Assembly: GCA_027596195.1 (NCBI GenBank)
Contig: JADGJG010000106.1
Location: 1 to 43,407, forward strand
Reading direction: 5' to 3'
DNA length: 43,407 bases
From: Podochytrium sp. JEL0797
Taxonomy: Eukaryota > Chytridiomycota > Chytridiomycetes > Chytridiales > Chytriomycetaceae
The notes below the pieces were generated by a model, which saw only the letters and a program-made list of their open reading frames with translations, did not search any database and was not told where the DNA came from. The position numbers and the translations under genes are program-made. Shown piece after piece: positions 1 through 9,826 of the stretch (its first letter is position 1; the number at the start of each line of letters is the position of its first letter).

Positions 1-3000
1 TTGTTTTCAGTCCGAATCACACGACTCGACGTGGATGAAGTACACTCCGTCTCGGTGACAGTACTCTCGACCGCTCGCAAAGGTTGAACTGGCAATGCGG
101 GCATAACGGCGACTTGTGCAGCGAGATTCTCAAGACCAGACTTGGACGCCGTTGATTGCGTCTCGGTGACAGTAGTTTCGACCGCTCGCAGAGAATGAGC
201 AGGCAATGCAGGTCCAAAGGTGACTTGTTCAGCAAGCTCTACACGACAAGATGTCTCGGTCACAGTATTCTCGACCGCTCGCAAAGTGGTACCCATGGCG
301 ACTTGTTCAGCAAGTTCGACAAGGCCAGATTTGGACGCAGACGAAGGTGTCTCGGTGAAGGTATTTCCAACTGCTCGCAGAGGATCAACAGACAATTCTG
401 CAGCGATCGGCTTTTGAACCTGACGAGAGTTGGTCGCGGCTTTGTCAACCGATTGATCCATTCGGCCCAACACTGCAATTTGAGCAGTCACAGTTCCATC
501 AGCGGCCCAAACCGCGTTGCTTGTCGTCTGAACCTCCTGACGGGATGCGCTTGTGGCGGCCAACGATGGCTGGAAACGCGATGGCTCGGGACCGTCAAAA
601 GAAGATGAAATTGGCGACTTTTGAAGAGTCTTGTCCAAAACTGGAGTCATGGGCGTTGGAAGAGCAACGGTCGCGAATTGAGACGGCTTGAACGCGGGAG
701 CTGTTGAACCGGGTTCGGAATCAACCATGTCGCTCGCGGCCGTCGACGAAGAAGATCTTGCCGAAGCCGAAGCAATCAAAGCTTCATGAATCTCGATCAG
801 AACCCCCACAGGAAGATACGGATCCGTTCCAGTTCCTTCCACTCCATCGTTTTCGGGCGTCGGACGAGGCAGATCGCGTTCACCTACTCTCAACGAAGTC
901 GTCACAGCAGCCAATGGGGACGATGCCAGTGCAACAGTGGCAACGTGGGGCTCCGAAATACTCTCTGGTGCAACATTCACATCGTCGACTTCCTCCACCT
1001 CATCCTCCCAAACAACCGGCAACGAACCAGCCCAGGTCGTAACATCACCCACCACAACATCCCCCGACTCGGCCTCAGCCCCACTCACAATCTCCGCACG
1101 ATACCCTTCCCACTCCTCCGACTCGACAGACTCGACATCCACATCCCGCACACGAACCGAAGTCTCGGACCCAAAGCTCCAGTCACTCATACTCTCACTT
1201 GAATCATCATGTGACAAACGAACCGAAGGATCTTCCATCATGTCCATCAAGTCGCGATGTTGGACCACGAGTGGGGTGGTGGCTTGCGATGCAGTGGTTG
1301 AGATTTCCGAGCCGGTAGTTTTGGATAAAGAAGATGGCGACAGTTCGGGGGACTGCCAAGGAGTCATTGCGAGGGCGATTTGTGCGTCTGCGTATTCAGC
1401 CGCAGGGGAAAGGTGGTGAGAAACTGGGGTCGTGGCGGATTCCTGAATCGTTGGCGCTTGCAACGACCGGGCGATTGACGAATCAACACCCGCTGCGACA
1501 GGAGCTGACAAAATCGATAGACTCGAACTCTCGCTAATCATCTGGCAAAAGGAAAAGTCAGCAAAAACGCAACATCGATGAGTGGATGCGCAATTTACCG
1601 TAGTTGCTGGATTCGTGTCCCTCAGAATTTCAACCGTCGGAGAAGCTTCAATCGCGATGAGTGTAATTTTGGGCAAGTCAATCGCACGCGGGGTCGAATT
1701 CTATGTCGAAAAGTTTCAGCTTTCGGCGCCGCACTCGCGGGACGCTAAAAACAAAATCACCATCGATCCAGCCTCCAGATTCACATTCTCCGCTACCAAT
1801 TCCCGCGAAAGCACGACCGACTGCGTTCCCGATTCAACATCCGCTGCGACAGGAGCTGGCACAATCGACAGATTCGTACTCTCATCAATCGTCTGGAAAA
1901 GGAAAGGTCAGTTAAACGACGACGCATGCATGTGAAATTTACCCTCGTTGTTGAATTCATGTCCCTCAGAATTTCGTCAGCTGGAGAAGCTTCAAAAACG
2001 ATGAGTGCATTTTTGGACAAGTCAATCGATCGTGGGGTCGCATCCTAAGTGAAAAGGTTTCAGCTTTTGACGCCACACACGCGAGAAAGAAACAAATTAC
2101 CATCGATTCAGTTTCAAGATTCACATTTTCCACGACGGGTGACAAATCCACCCGCGAAAGTACGGCCGACCGTGTTACCGATTCGACCACGGAAAACTGA
2201 GTCTCGAAAGTCTCGACAATGGGCGCGAAAGGAATCGACGCACTTGAGATCCCTCTCGCCGCCTAAAATAGAATTTCAACATCCAATCAATACCGAGTCT
2301 CAAAGCCAACGAAAAAATATTCTCACCACAGTTTCCGTACCCTCAACTCGACTCCGTGCACCCACACCCTCCGGGAAATAACCTGCATACGCGCTCGTAA
2401 CGTGAACAGAGCCCGACTTCGGAATAAACTCATCGTCAGCCATCACGGCCAACTCATTTCCTTGTGGAGGCGCAGTGGTGGTTGATTGGATGCAAAACAC
2501 GATTTCACTCGTCTGTCGCAACAAGGACGCGTAGGACGAAGCTTTCTTGACTCCCTTGCTCCTCGGGGGAGCGTAAATGGATGCAAAGTCAGCGGTGTGG
2601 ATTTCGCGAACAGCAGTGGACGTTGTGGTGGTGGACATCGTGGTGGTGAGAGTTGACAGGTTGGATTCCAGCGGTTGGGATGGCTGAAGAAATGGATTGG
2701 ACGAGGCGTAGGTGCTCGCGCTAGTGGTCGGTGCCGCGGGGTTGGGTGGTGCCACAGAAGAAGTCAAAACTACATGCTCAAGGCTCAGCTCCTTTGATTT
2801 AACGACAGAAGATGTTGAAGTGGCTGGGCGGGTAATCACTTGCGACTCGGTGGGATTCGTTCCGGACTGTACGACCGGCACGAGACTCTCAACAACCACA
2901 CCCGCAGAGCCTCCAGTTTCCACCATTTCCGTCACAGGACTCACTTCCTGAATTGGATTCAACTCAACTCGCACATGCTGCTTCTCCACAACAACTTCAG

Positions 3001-4897
3001 AAACCTCTTTGGCCACGACAACAACAGAAGGACCTCCCACCACAACAATCTCGTTCATCCACCCAGCATTCTGCCCAGCAAAGAAATTCGACCCCCAGTC
3101 GGGCGAGACGAGAGATTCGAGAGGAGGCTGCTGAAACGCCGGTTTCACACTCACATCCCTCATCACGAGCTCAGGTAAAACCATTTTCTTCCCCGCATCG
3201 CCATATTCCTTCACACCCAACCCGGCCTTCCTACCTCGTTCCATCTCCCCACCCTGCGTCAACGACCTCTGATCCTTTGCTTCGACGCTCACAACACCCG
3301 CACGGTCGTCCTCCAACTGCACCGCCGCCGCTGAGTTCAGCACAACATGGCTCGCGTTGGGGTTGGATTTCAGAGAAGACTGAGCGGTCGTCGTGTCCTT
3401 GTCCCTCTTCTCCAATTCGAGCAAAGAGCGCCTCTTGGATTTGGAACTCAAGCTGCGTTGGATGGAGCCAAACAGAGAGGTTACGGAAATGGGCCGCTTG
3501 ACGGGTGTGGGGGTCAAAGTGGCGACACTGGTGAGGGGTGATTGGGGTGGTGACGAAGGAGGAATGGAGGAGGAAGACTCGGCGAGTTTTGTGGGCGACA
3601 CGACGCGAACGGATTTGCTTCGTTCCATGGGAATCGTTACCGGATTGCGGGAGAGAGTGGCATACGAGAGTACGAGTGATGGCTGTTTCTGCGGTGGGGG
3701 GGATTGAACGGGAAGGAGGGGGGTCGAAAAGCTTCTCTGAGGTTTCTGTGTCCGCGGGGCGGCGGCAGCGGCAGGGGCACTCATAACCGGCACAGACTCC
3801 GCCAGTTGCAGTTGCGTCATTCCACCATCCGAAAACGCATTCTTCCTCTTCTTCTTCCCACCTCGCGACTTTTTCGAATCGACCGAAGACGACCCACCCC
3901 CTGAGAAGTACTCTGGTGTGCGCGACCCAGTGCTCAAGGCCCCCAACTCTCTCGACTTGGAAGGATTGCTGATACTACTGCTCCCACGGGACCTCGAGTT
4001 CCCTTCACGCGTGGTGGACGACGGTAAACTGCTGTAGACTGAGCTCTCCGAGTCTTGGTAGCTCGACCGCTTGCCCATCAAATCGTAATGCTTGCTCAAC
4101 CCTTCGTTCGGGTGACACTCGTCGAACGAGTCATCGAGAATTGCGATCCAACTGCCATACGCTGCCGACGACTCACAGGCAAACTTGAATTCTTGGCGTT
4201 GCACGAGGAAACTGAGGTGGCACGCCATGTTGATTTCGGTTTCGTCAAAGATGCGCAAGACCTTGTCCATTTGGATGTACCATGGTTCTTCGAGGATGAG
4301 TTCGTGTGGTGGTATTTGGTACGGGTTGTCGATCAGGGGTGGGGGTCGGATGGGAATGAAGGCGAGAACGGAATGGCCTGAAACATGAAGCGAAGAAAGG
4401 GTCAGACAAGAGCGAACCTGAGTGCGACGAATAAACACAATTACAATACCTCGAGTTGCAGCATATGACAATTGCCCAAGTGCCTCAACTTCCCGAATCC
4501 GACTCGTTTCACGCAGCATGCGATCGTACTCTTGGATCTCTGCTGGATGGGCATGCAAATGCACAGCGTTACTGTGGCTGCTGGATCGCCGGCTTTTGGA
4601 CGAGGCGGACGTTGATCTCTGGGCGGAAGTCGCCGGGTTCAGAAACAAGGAAGCTTTCTGTTTCGGGCTCTGCTGAGAGTTGAGATCCTTGGGACTGGAT
4701 TCCGGAGTGAGATAGAGCTTCTCGTAGCAACCAAGGATGGAACACGAGGCGAATGCGATGGATTCCACAGAATTGGCTCGGATGAGAAGTGTTTGGTATT
4801 TTGAGACTCGGACAGGATGCACTGCGTTCTGGAGGGTCATGATGCCCGAGTACAGGATCACTGGCTCGACAGCCAACGTTGACGCCTGGAAAGTCAT
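1..4897 (-). CDS. Large Ser/Thr/Val-rich protein, possible N-terminal PH-like fold (C-terminus outside window)
   Basis: I do not recognise this protein. The chosen start (4897) opens a folded-looking N-terminal region of about 280 residues, interrupted by a 72-nt intron (4378-4449). That region ends in a helix-like segment with a conserved-style Trp (AAYGSWIAIL), which is compatible with a PH-type domain, though this is only a guess. A long low-complexity stretch rich in Ser, Pro, Thr and Val follows. Further introns are at 2263-2326, 2045-2100, 1893-1942, 1701-1760 and 1542-1598, all joining in frame. Two consecutive exons occur twice in tandem, and the last exon (1541 to beyond position 1) ends in four repeats of about 31-37 codons. 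Acidic patches lie near 1000-1250. No signal peptide or TM segment is evident. A scaffold or signalling role is possible but unproven. The coding frame was checked by translation at several points in 1-1541. Confidence 0.75.
49..420 (-). repeat. Coding minisatellite, four units of about 31-37 codons
   Basis: The plus-strand motif beginning GTCTCGGT starts at 49, 160, 253 and 349, spacings of 111, 93 and 96 bp, all multiples of three. On the minus strand each unit reads approximately LRAVExTVTET followed by a variable linker and an ELAEQV-like motif. The array lies in the last visible exon of the large protein and may continue beyond the window edge. Confidence 0.8.
1491..2192 (-). repeat. Tandem duplication of an exon-intron-exon-intron block (two copies, about 350 bp each)
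   Basis: Bases 1491-1841 and 1842-2192 are imperfect direct copies; matching landmarks are offset by 344-351 bp. On the minus strand each copy holds an exon ending in an ENVNLE-type motif and Met, a short intron, a 34-codon exon starting D/N-x-TPR-x-IDL and a second short intron. Both exon and intron sequence are duplicated, so this was a genomic duplication rather than exon shuffling by RNA. All exons have lengths divisible by three, so the frame survives. Confidence 0.85.
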
Positions 4898-5037
4898 GCG
4901 GAAATGCTGCGGAGACACGAACTTTTGAAATTGAATTTTTGGAAAAAGTCTCCATGAAACATGCGCGATGTTGAAAGATGACGCGCATGTTTCATTGAAG
5001 AATTTATACAATTACATCACCCACTTTATTTACGGCA

Positions 5038-5779
5038 TCAAATTGCCGAATTAGGCGGAGTGTTGGAGTGCTGCCCGCCCTCTTCTTGCCTCAATCGCGA
5101 CGCGAGCGTGTTGAGTTTCAAACCCTCGGGCTGCCCAATTCAAAATCAGCACAATTCATAGGTATGAGATAGACTGTCACTCACGCGACTGCTCTGCTCT
5201 GCCATGCTCGCCTTCAGCGCCTTGTGCAATTCGTCCGTGTTTTGTTCGGCATCCCCACTCGTGTCCATGGCATCCTCCTTTTTCTCCCCTTCCGCACTGT
5301 TCTCTGCAGCATCTTTCTCTGCCGCTGCGGGTTCGTCGTCCTTCTCGTCCACGTCCATGCCAGAACCGCCTTCCGCCTGGGCCTCAGCATCCTCCTCGTC
5401 GGGAACTTCGATAATGTACAAGTCGTCGTCGCTGAAGTCGACGGGGTCCTTGTCAGGCACTGTTGGGATGCGGGTGAGGATGGCACACACACACAACACA
5501 CAACACACGCACCCGTCTTCCACTTGAAGAACTGTGCCTTCACAGACGCAATCTTTGTGCCTGGCGTGTTTCCAATCGCGTGTGCGGGCGGCGCCGGGAA
5601 CGAGCGCGCGGGCAGCCAGGACCGCTCCCTAGGACAGTTGAGAAACGCCTCTAGAAAACACTAGCTCACCAGCGCACCACGGGCGCAGTGCTGCCCACAA
5701 GCTCTTGCATCGATGCTGAAGACAGGTTGGGGTTGCTGCTGGCTGCGTATCCCCCCCTCCTTGTTGCTCTGTCTGACAT
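5038..5779 (-). CDS. BCL7-like acidic nuclear protein
   Basis: Four exons (5779-5670, 5628-5513, 5459-5185, 5130-5038) join to 197 residues. The N-terminal part has VVRWERSW, then FFKWKTVPD after about 35 residues. This resembles the conserved N-terminal box of animal BCL7 proteins (RWEK-x-W ... IFKW-x-P-V), which are accessory subunits of SWI/SNF (BAF) complexes. The remainder is an acidic Ala/Glu/Asp-rich tail, also typical of BCL7. The start was chosen at MSDRATRRGG; an in-frame upstream Met at 5860 exists but is less convincing. The first intron is only 41 nt. If the assignment is right, the product would bind chromatin remodellers; a SWI3/SMARCC gene lies at 12636-14747. The spacing between the two boxes is longer than in animals, so this could be an unrelated acidic protein. 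Confidence 0.55.
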
Positions 5780-6640
5780 GTTTCCTATACAAAAAACTTC
5801 GCGAATTTCTGCTTTTTTCGGTCCCGTTCTTCCGCCAGTCTTTCCCCCTCCCCTTCCCATGGGGCCATCCTTGCCCAGCCGTCTGCCAAGGTGCTCATAT
5901 GCTCTTTCTCATGGCGTCTGGACCGGCTGCTCCCCTTCGCTCTCCCCCCTCCCCCCTTTCGACAGACCCTCCCACACTTCGAAACCTCTCTCTCCCTCCA
6001 GCAACCCCATGATGATCACTCTCATCCTTACACTGTGAAATATCGACGCTTCTCTCTCTCGCTGTAGCCTCATCTCGCGCTGAGTCGAACTCGTCTCGCG
6101 ACCCTTGGGTCCTGCTGGGATGCGTTTTGCTTGGCCGCTGGGAAGGGAGTTGCATGGGGTGCGAACGCCATGATATGACTGTAGACAACAAGGGCATGTA
6201 ATCTGAGGGCGCCTTCCTCCCTTCCCCCTCCCTTCCACCCCTCTCCCCCAGTTATTAATATTGGTCAAAAGTTTTAAATCCTTCTTTCATTCGAGTAAAT
6301 AAAGTAATTGGGGAAGAAGAAGCGCGTTTCGAATTGGAAAGGCTGCCAACCTTTTGCGGGAGCTTTTCGTGCCCATTCGATGTGTGGAGCGAGCAACGCG
6401 AAAATGAACTGCGGGAGCAGGTCTCCGGCCGGTTCCAACCCCCGCCATCCTCCTCCATCCCCTCATTAATTTATTTTCTCATGAGAATATTTAATAGCAG
6501 GTGCACGTTCTTCGCTCCTTTCGCATTCTCTTCTTTTGGACGGAAATGAAAAAGTGAAACTTGAAACTGAAATTTTGTGACAATCGCGTTCCAAAAAAAG
6601 AAATTGTGGATTTATTTTCCATTTCACAAACACACCAAAA
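5780..6640. other. Intergenic region, no confirmed gene
   Basis: This 860-bp interval separates two divergent genes. It is pyrimidine-rich on the plus strand (5800-6010 has many CCCTCC/CTCTCC tracts) and AT-rich towards 6460-6640. Open frames on both strands look like compositional shadows. It probably holds the promoters of the BCL7-like gene and the chitin deacetylase; no defined motif was identified. Confidence 0.5.
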
Positions 6641-8228
6641 ATGATTCCAGCTGCTGCTTTCATTGCTCTTCTCGCGGGAACGACCTCAGTTTCTGCTCAG
6701 GCTGATGCCACTTCAAACCCACCGTACGTATCTCTTTGAAAGAGTTCCGTCCGCTAACTCAAAACCAATCAATCCAGATGCATCGATTCGTAAGTCATTC
6801 CATGGTTTCACCACCTTATAATGCAATGGTAAGCTAAACATAAGAATTAGGCGTTACCCGTCCTGTACAGTGGTGCAGATGGCCGTTCCGGACACGTACG
6901 CCTCTTACCGCGTTCCTGCGCCCCCTGTTGTCCCTAAATGGACAGCATTCGTTGAATCCCTTGCCGACCCGAACTACGTCTGGGTCAACACTCCACCCTC
7001 AAACGCGACCAACGACGGCGGTGCCACGGGCGGAATGCCGAATGCGCAAGGTGCTGCTTGGGGAACACTCCAAAACAAAGCCACGGAGGTGTACTCGTGT
7101 CCTCCCAACCAATGGGCTCTGTCGTTTGACGATGGACCCGTGTTGACGGACCAGTCCATGGCCATTTTGAAGGCCAGCAATGTCGTCGGAACTTTCTTTT
7201 TGATTGGTTCCAACGTTGTCAACAACCAAACGCATGCTCAGTTTGTACAGGATTTGTACAATGCGGGTCACCAGATTGCTCTGCACACCTGGTTTGTTCC
7301 CATTTCACAGCATTTCACCATGATGGCTACCCACTAACGTCACTACAGGACTCACAGACAAATCAGTCTCCAGACGACTGATGAAGTCATCTCTGAGCTC
7401 ATCTTCAACATCCTCTCCATCTACAACGTGATTGGAAAGGTTCCAAGATACTTCCGTCCTCCATGTGAGTTTGCCTTGAGATTCTGGTTGCACAGTATCT
7501 GATGCAACCTCCTTCTCCCAAAATCGCCAGACTCTGCCATTGACGACCGTGTCCGTAACATCCTGTTGGCCATGGGTCTCCGCCCCGTCATTTGGAACAT
7601 CGAGTCCCTCGACGCCGACATCACCACCCCACCCTCTCCCGCTCCTGGTGGAATTGACATTTCCGGACAAGACGTCACCGTTGCCAACGCCATCGCTCAC
7701 ACGAAAGCCGATTTCGCCCAAATGTACGACCCGCGTTGGGACTATTTCCCCGGAACCGGCAAGACCGCCAGCGGACAGACCACGTACAACGGGTTCATTT
7801 CTCTCGAGCACGACATCACGGCGGCGGATATCCAAGTCGCTGCGGCTGTTGTTCCGTTCATGGCTCAGACGGGGTACAAGTCTGTGTACGTCAACACGTG
7901 CGACCAGATTATTCCAAACGCGAGTTTCTACTTGGATGATAATTCGGTTTTGACTCAGTTCATCAAGTCCATCAAGTTGCCGTTGACGTCGGCTGATTAT
8001 GCGGCGTTCACGGGATCGTTCCCTGCCAACCCTGCGGGTGGTGCCAGTGTGAATGGCGCTGTTAGCACAGGTGGATCGTCTGGAAGTTCGGGAAGTACTA
8101 CTGCTGGGAGTGGAGGCGCTGGGAGTGGAAGCACCCCTTCTGGCACTCCAGTTTCAACTACCAAGAGCGGCTCCGTCGCTACGGTTGCTTCCGTTCTCCT
8201 TTCAATTATGTTTGCTCTGTTGATTTAA
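6641..8228 (+). CDS. Chitin deacetylase (carbohydrate esterase family 4), GPI-anchored
   Basis: This enzyme removes acetyl groups from chitin to give chitosan at the cell surface. Five exons (6641-6723, 6778-6789, 6851-7291, 7349-7464, 7531-8228) give 449 residues. An N-terminal hydrophobic signal peptide ending near VSAQA is visible. CE4 motifs are present in order: SFDDGP (motif 1, catalytic base and metal Asp), HTWTHRQ (motif 2, metal-binding HxxxH, split by an intron), RYFRPPY (motif 3), VIWNIESLD (motif 4) and ISLEHDI (motif 5). The C-terminus is a Ser/Gly/Thr-rich stalk followed by a hydrophobic tail ending FALLI, a standard GPI-attachment pattern. The second exon is only 12 nt. Start: first Met, directly before the signal peptide. 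It is probably secreted and wall-bound; activity on chitin rather than peptidoglycan is inferred from the fungal setting. Confidence 0.93.
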
Positions 8229-8243
8229 TTTTAATGTAGCGTG

Positions 8244-8249
8244 AATAAA
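8244..8249 (+). terminator. Poly(A) signal AATAAA
   Basis: AATAAA lies 16 bp after the stop codon of the chitin deacetylase gene, in AT-rich sequence, at a suitable place for 3'-end formation. Confidence 0.6.
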
Positions 8250-8396
8250 TCTATTTAATAATCATTCGTTCTTTAATTAGACGAGAAAAACAAGCATGAC
8301 TCACATCGAGTTTCTGGCAAACAAAACGGCCGCTGCGCCACCACCCGTCTCCCATCTTCCCACAAAAAAACACCCAAAACACCACACCGAAACACA

Positions 8397-9135
8397 ATGC
8401 TCTCTTCCACTCCCACAACCCGCGCCCACGGCTCTCTCGAGGATGCGCTCAACAACGGCGCCACCATCTCAGAGGTCCGTCCACACGAAAACGACGCCGC
8501 CAAGTGCAGCGTGTTTGCCCTTCTGCCCTCTGGGGTGGCCTCAGTTTACACGAACGTTTCGCGCGCGCATGTCGATCAGCTCATGCAGGCGGCTGGACCA
8601 CAGTCCTATGGCCCCGAGATCCACAAGCCCACCCGTGCCCACGGATCGCTCGAGCAAGCGCTCAACAGCGGTGGCACCATCACGGAAATCCATGCGCACG
8701 AAAACTCCAGCACCTTTTCTGGTGAGTACACCCCTTTGCTTCTCTGCTTTTGCTTTGTTTCGGTGATACTGACTCGCGTCTTGCGCATTTGCAGTCACCG
8801 TTCATGTTCCAGGAACCCCGACTGACGAGGCGCACGACATGATCTACACCGCCGTCTCTCTCGAGCACCTTTCCCAACTTGGCCAAGTCTACCCAGATGT
8901 TGCCGAAATGGTCGCCAAGTCTCCGAAGCCAGCCATCATGCACGCGTCCAAGTTTGACGAATTGCTTGAGGAGCCAGGTTCCAAAATCTCCAGCTGGCAC
9001 CCCAACGCGAAGGGGACGTACGTGGCCCAAGTTTCGTGCGAGGATGGATGCCACAGAGTGTTCCCCTCTGTGAGTGAGGAGCACATGAAATTGCACATCC
9101 CAGGCTTTGCTGCAGGTTCTTCTCAAGTTGCGTGA
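8397..9135 (+). CDS. Protein of three degenerate tandem repeats (about 75 residues each), function unknown
   Basis: Two exons (8397-8721, 8795-9135; 73-nt intron) give 221 residues. Repeats 1 and 2 are obvious: RAHGSLEDALNNGATISE and RAHGSLEQALNSGGTITE, each followed by a PHEN/AHEN motif, a beta-rich stretch and a VDQL/LSQL helix. A third, weaker copy begins with HASKFDELLEEPGSKISS. There is no signal peptide, TM segment or catalytic motif, so it is probably cytosolic. I do not recognise the family. Start: the only Met before the first repeat. It lies between a cell-wall gene and a small membrane protein on the same strand, which gives no functional clue. A repeated binding domain is the most natural reading. 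Confidence 0.82.
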
Positions 9136-9303
9136 GCCGAGACTGCATGACTTGTTTGGCTTCTCAGAGTTTTATTCTTTCTTTGATGCTTCTTATCGCG
9201 TTTTTGCTGGTGTTGCAAGTGAAAAAAAAGTGATTTTGATTGACTCGACGCGTTCCAAAAATATATAAAAAAAGACCTCAAAAACACACGCACACACACA
9301 AGC

Positions 9304-9768
9304 ATGGACCACAACACCATTCCCATTATTGGAGCTGTCGGCGGATGCGTTCTTCTCGTAGCCGGTGTGGCCACTGTTAATCGGATGAGGACCGCATCCG
9401 TGTCACAGAAGGTGGTTCATTTCTCCACCCCGGACCCCCTCGGCCCATCCACCATGCTACAAATGACGGACATGCCTCCTTTGGAGGAAATCCAACCCGT
9501 TTCTGCTACCAGTGCGCGCAGCATCCACAGTGCCATGACCGGCAGAACAGACGCGACATCCGCCACCAGTGTTTGTTCAATGGACGTTGGGACGCCGTAC
9601 ACAACACTTCCAATGGGTGGATTCCACAGGGAAAGCATGAAGCCAATGATGAATATCGAGAGCACGCCACATGGCGGATATCTGGTTCAACAAGAACAGG
9701 ATCTGTCCACCATTGGATCCACCATTGGAAAGGATTCCGAGAAGCTGATCAAGTCCCTTATCAAATAA
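9304..9768 (+). CDS. Small single-pass membrane protein, unknown
   Basis: One exon encodes 154 residues. Residues about 6-26 form a hydrophobic segment (IIGAVGGCVLLVAGVATV) followed at once by Arg residues, consistent with an N-terminal anchor and a cytosolic tail. The rest is polar, rich in Ser, Thr and Met, with no recognised domain. AATAAA follows at about 9778. I know no family for it. The intact frame, anchor-like N-terminus and polyadenylation signal support a real gene. Confidence 0.65.
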   Translation: MDHNTIPIIGAVGGCVLLVAGVATVNRMRTASVSQKVVHFSTPDPLGPSTMLQMTDMPPLEEIQPVSATSARSIHSAMTGRTDATSATSVCSMDVGTPYTTLPMGGFHRESMKPMMNIESTPHGGYLVQQEQDLSTIGSTIGKDSEKLIKSLIK

Positions 9769-9826
9769 TTGTTCTGAAATAAACTTTTTTCTTCTTCCCC
9801 ACCCACACTGTCAATCTTTGAGAAAA

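Noticed and set aside
156..1535. Plus-strand open frames opposite the large protein
   Set aside because: They are antisense shadows; the minus frame carries the repeats and joins across introns, the plus frames do not.
5895..6268. Minus-strand frames of about 100-119 codons upstream of the BCL7-like gene
   Set aside because: Pyrimidine-rich promoter-like sequence; the Arg/Gly/Glu-rich translations are compositional and do not splice into the gene.
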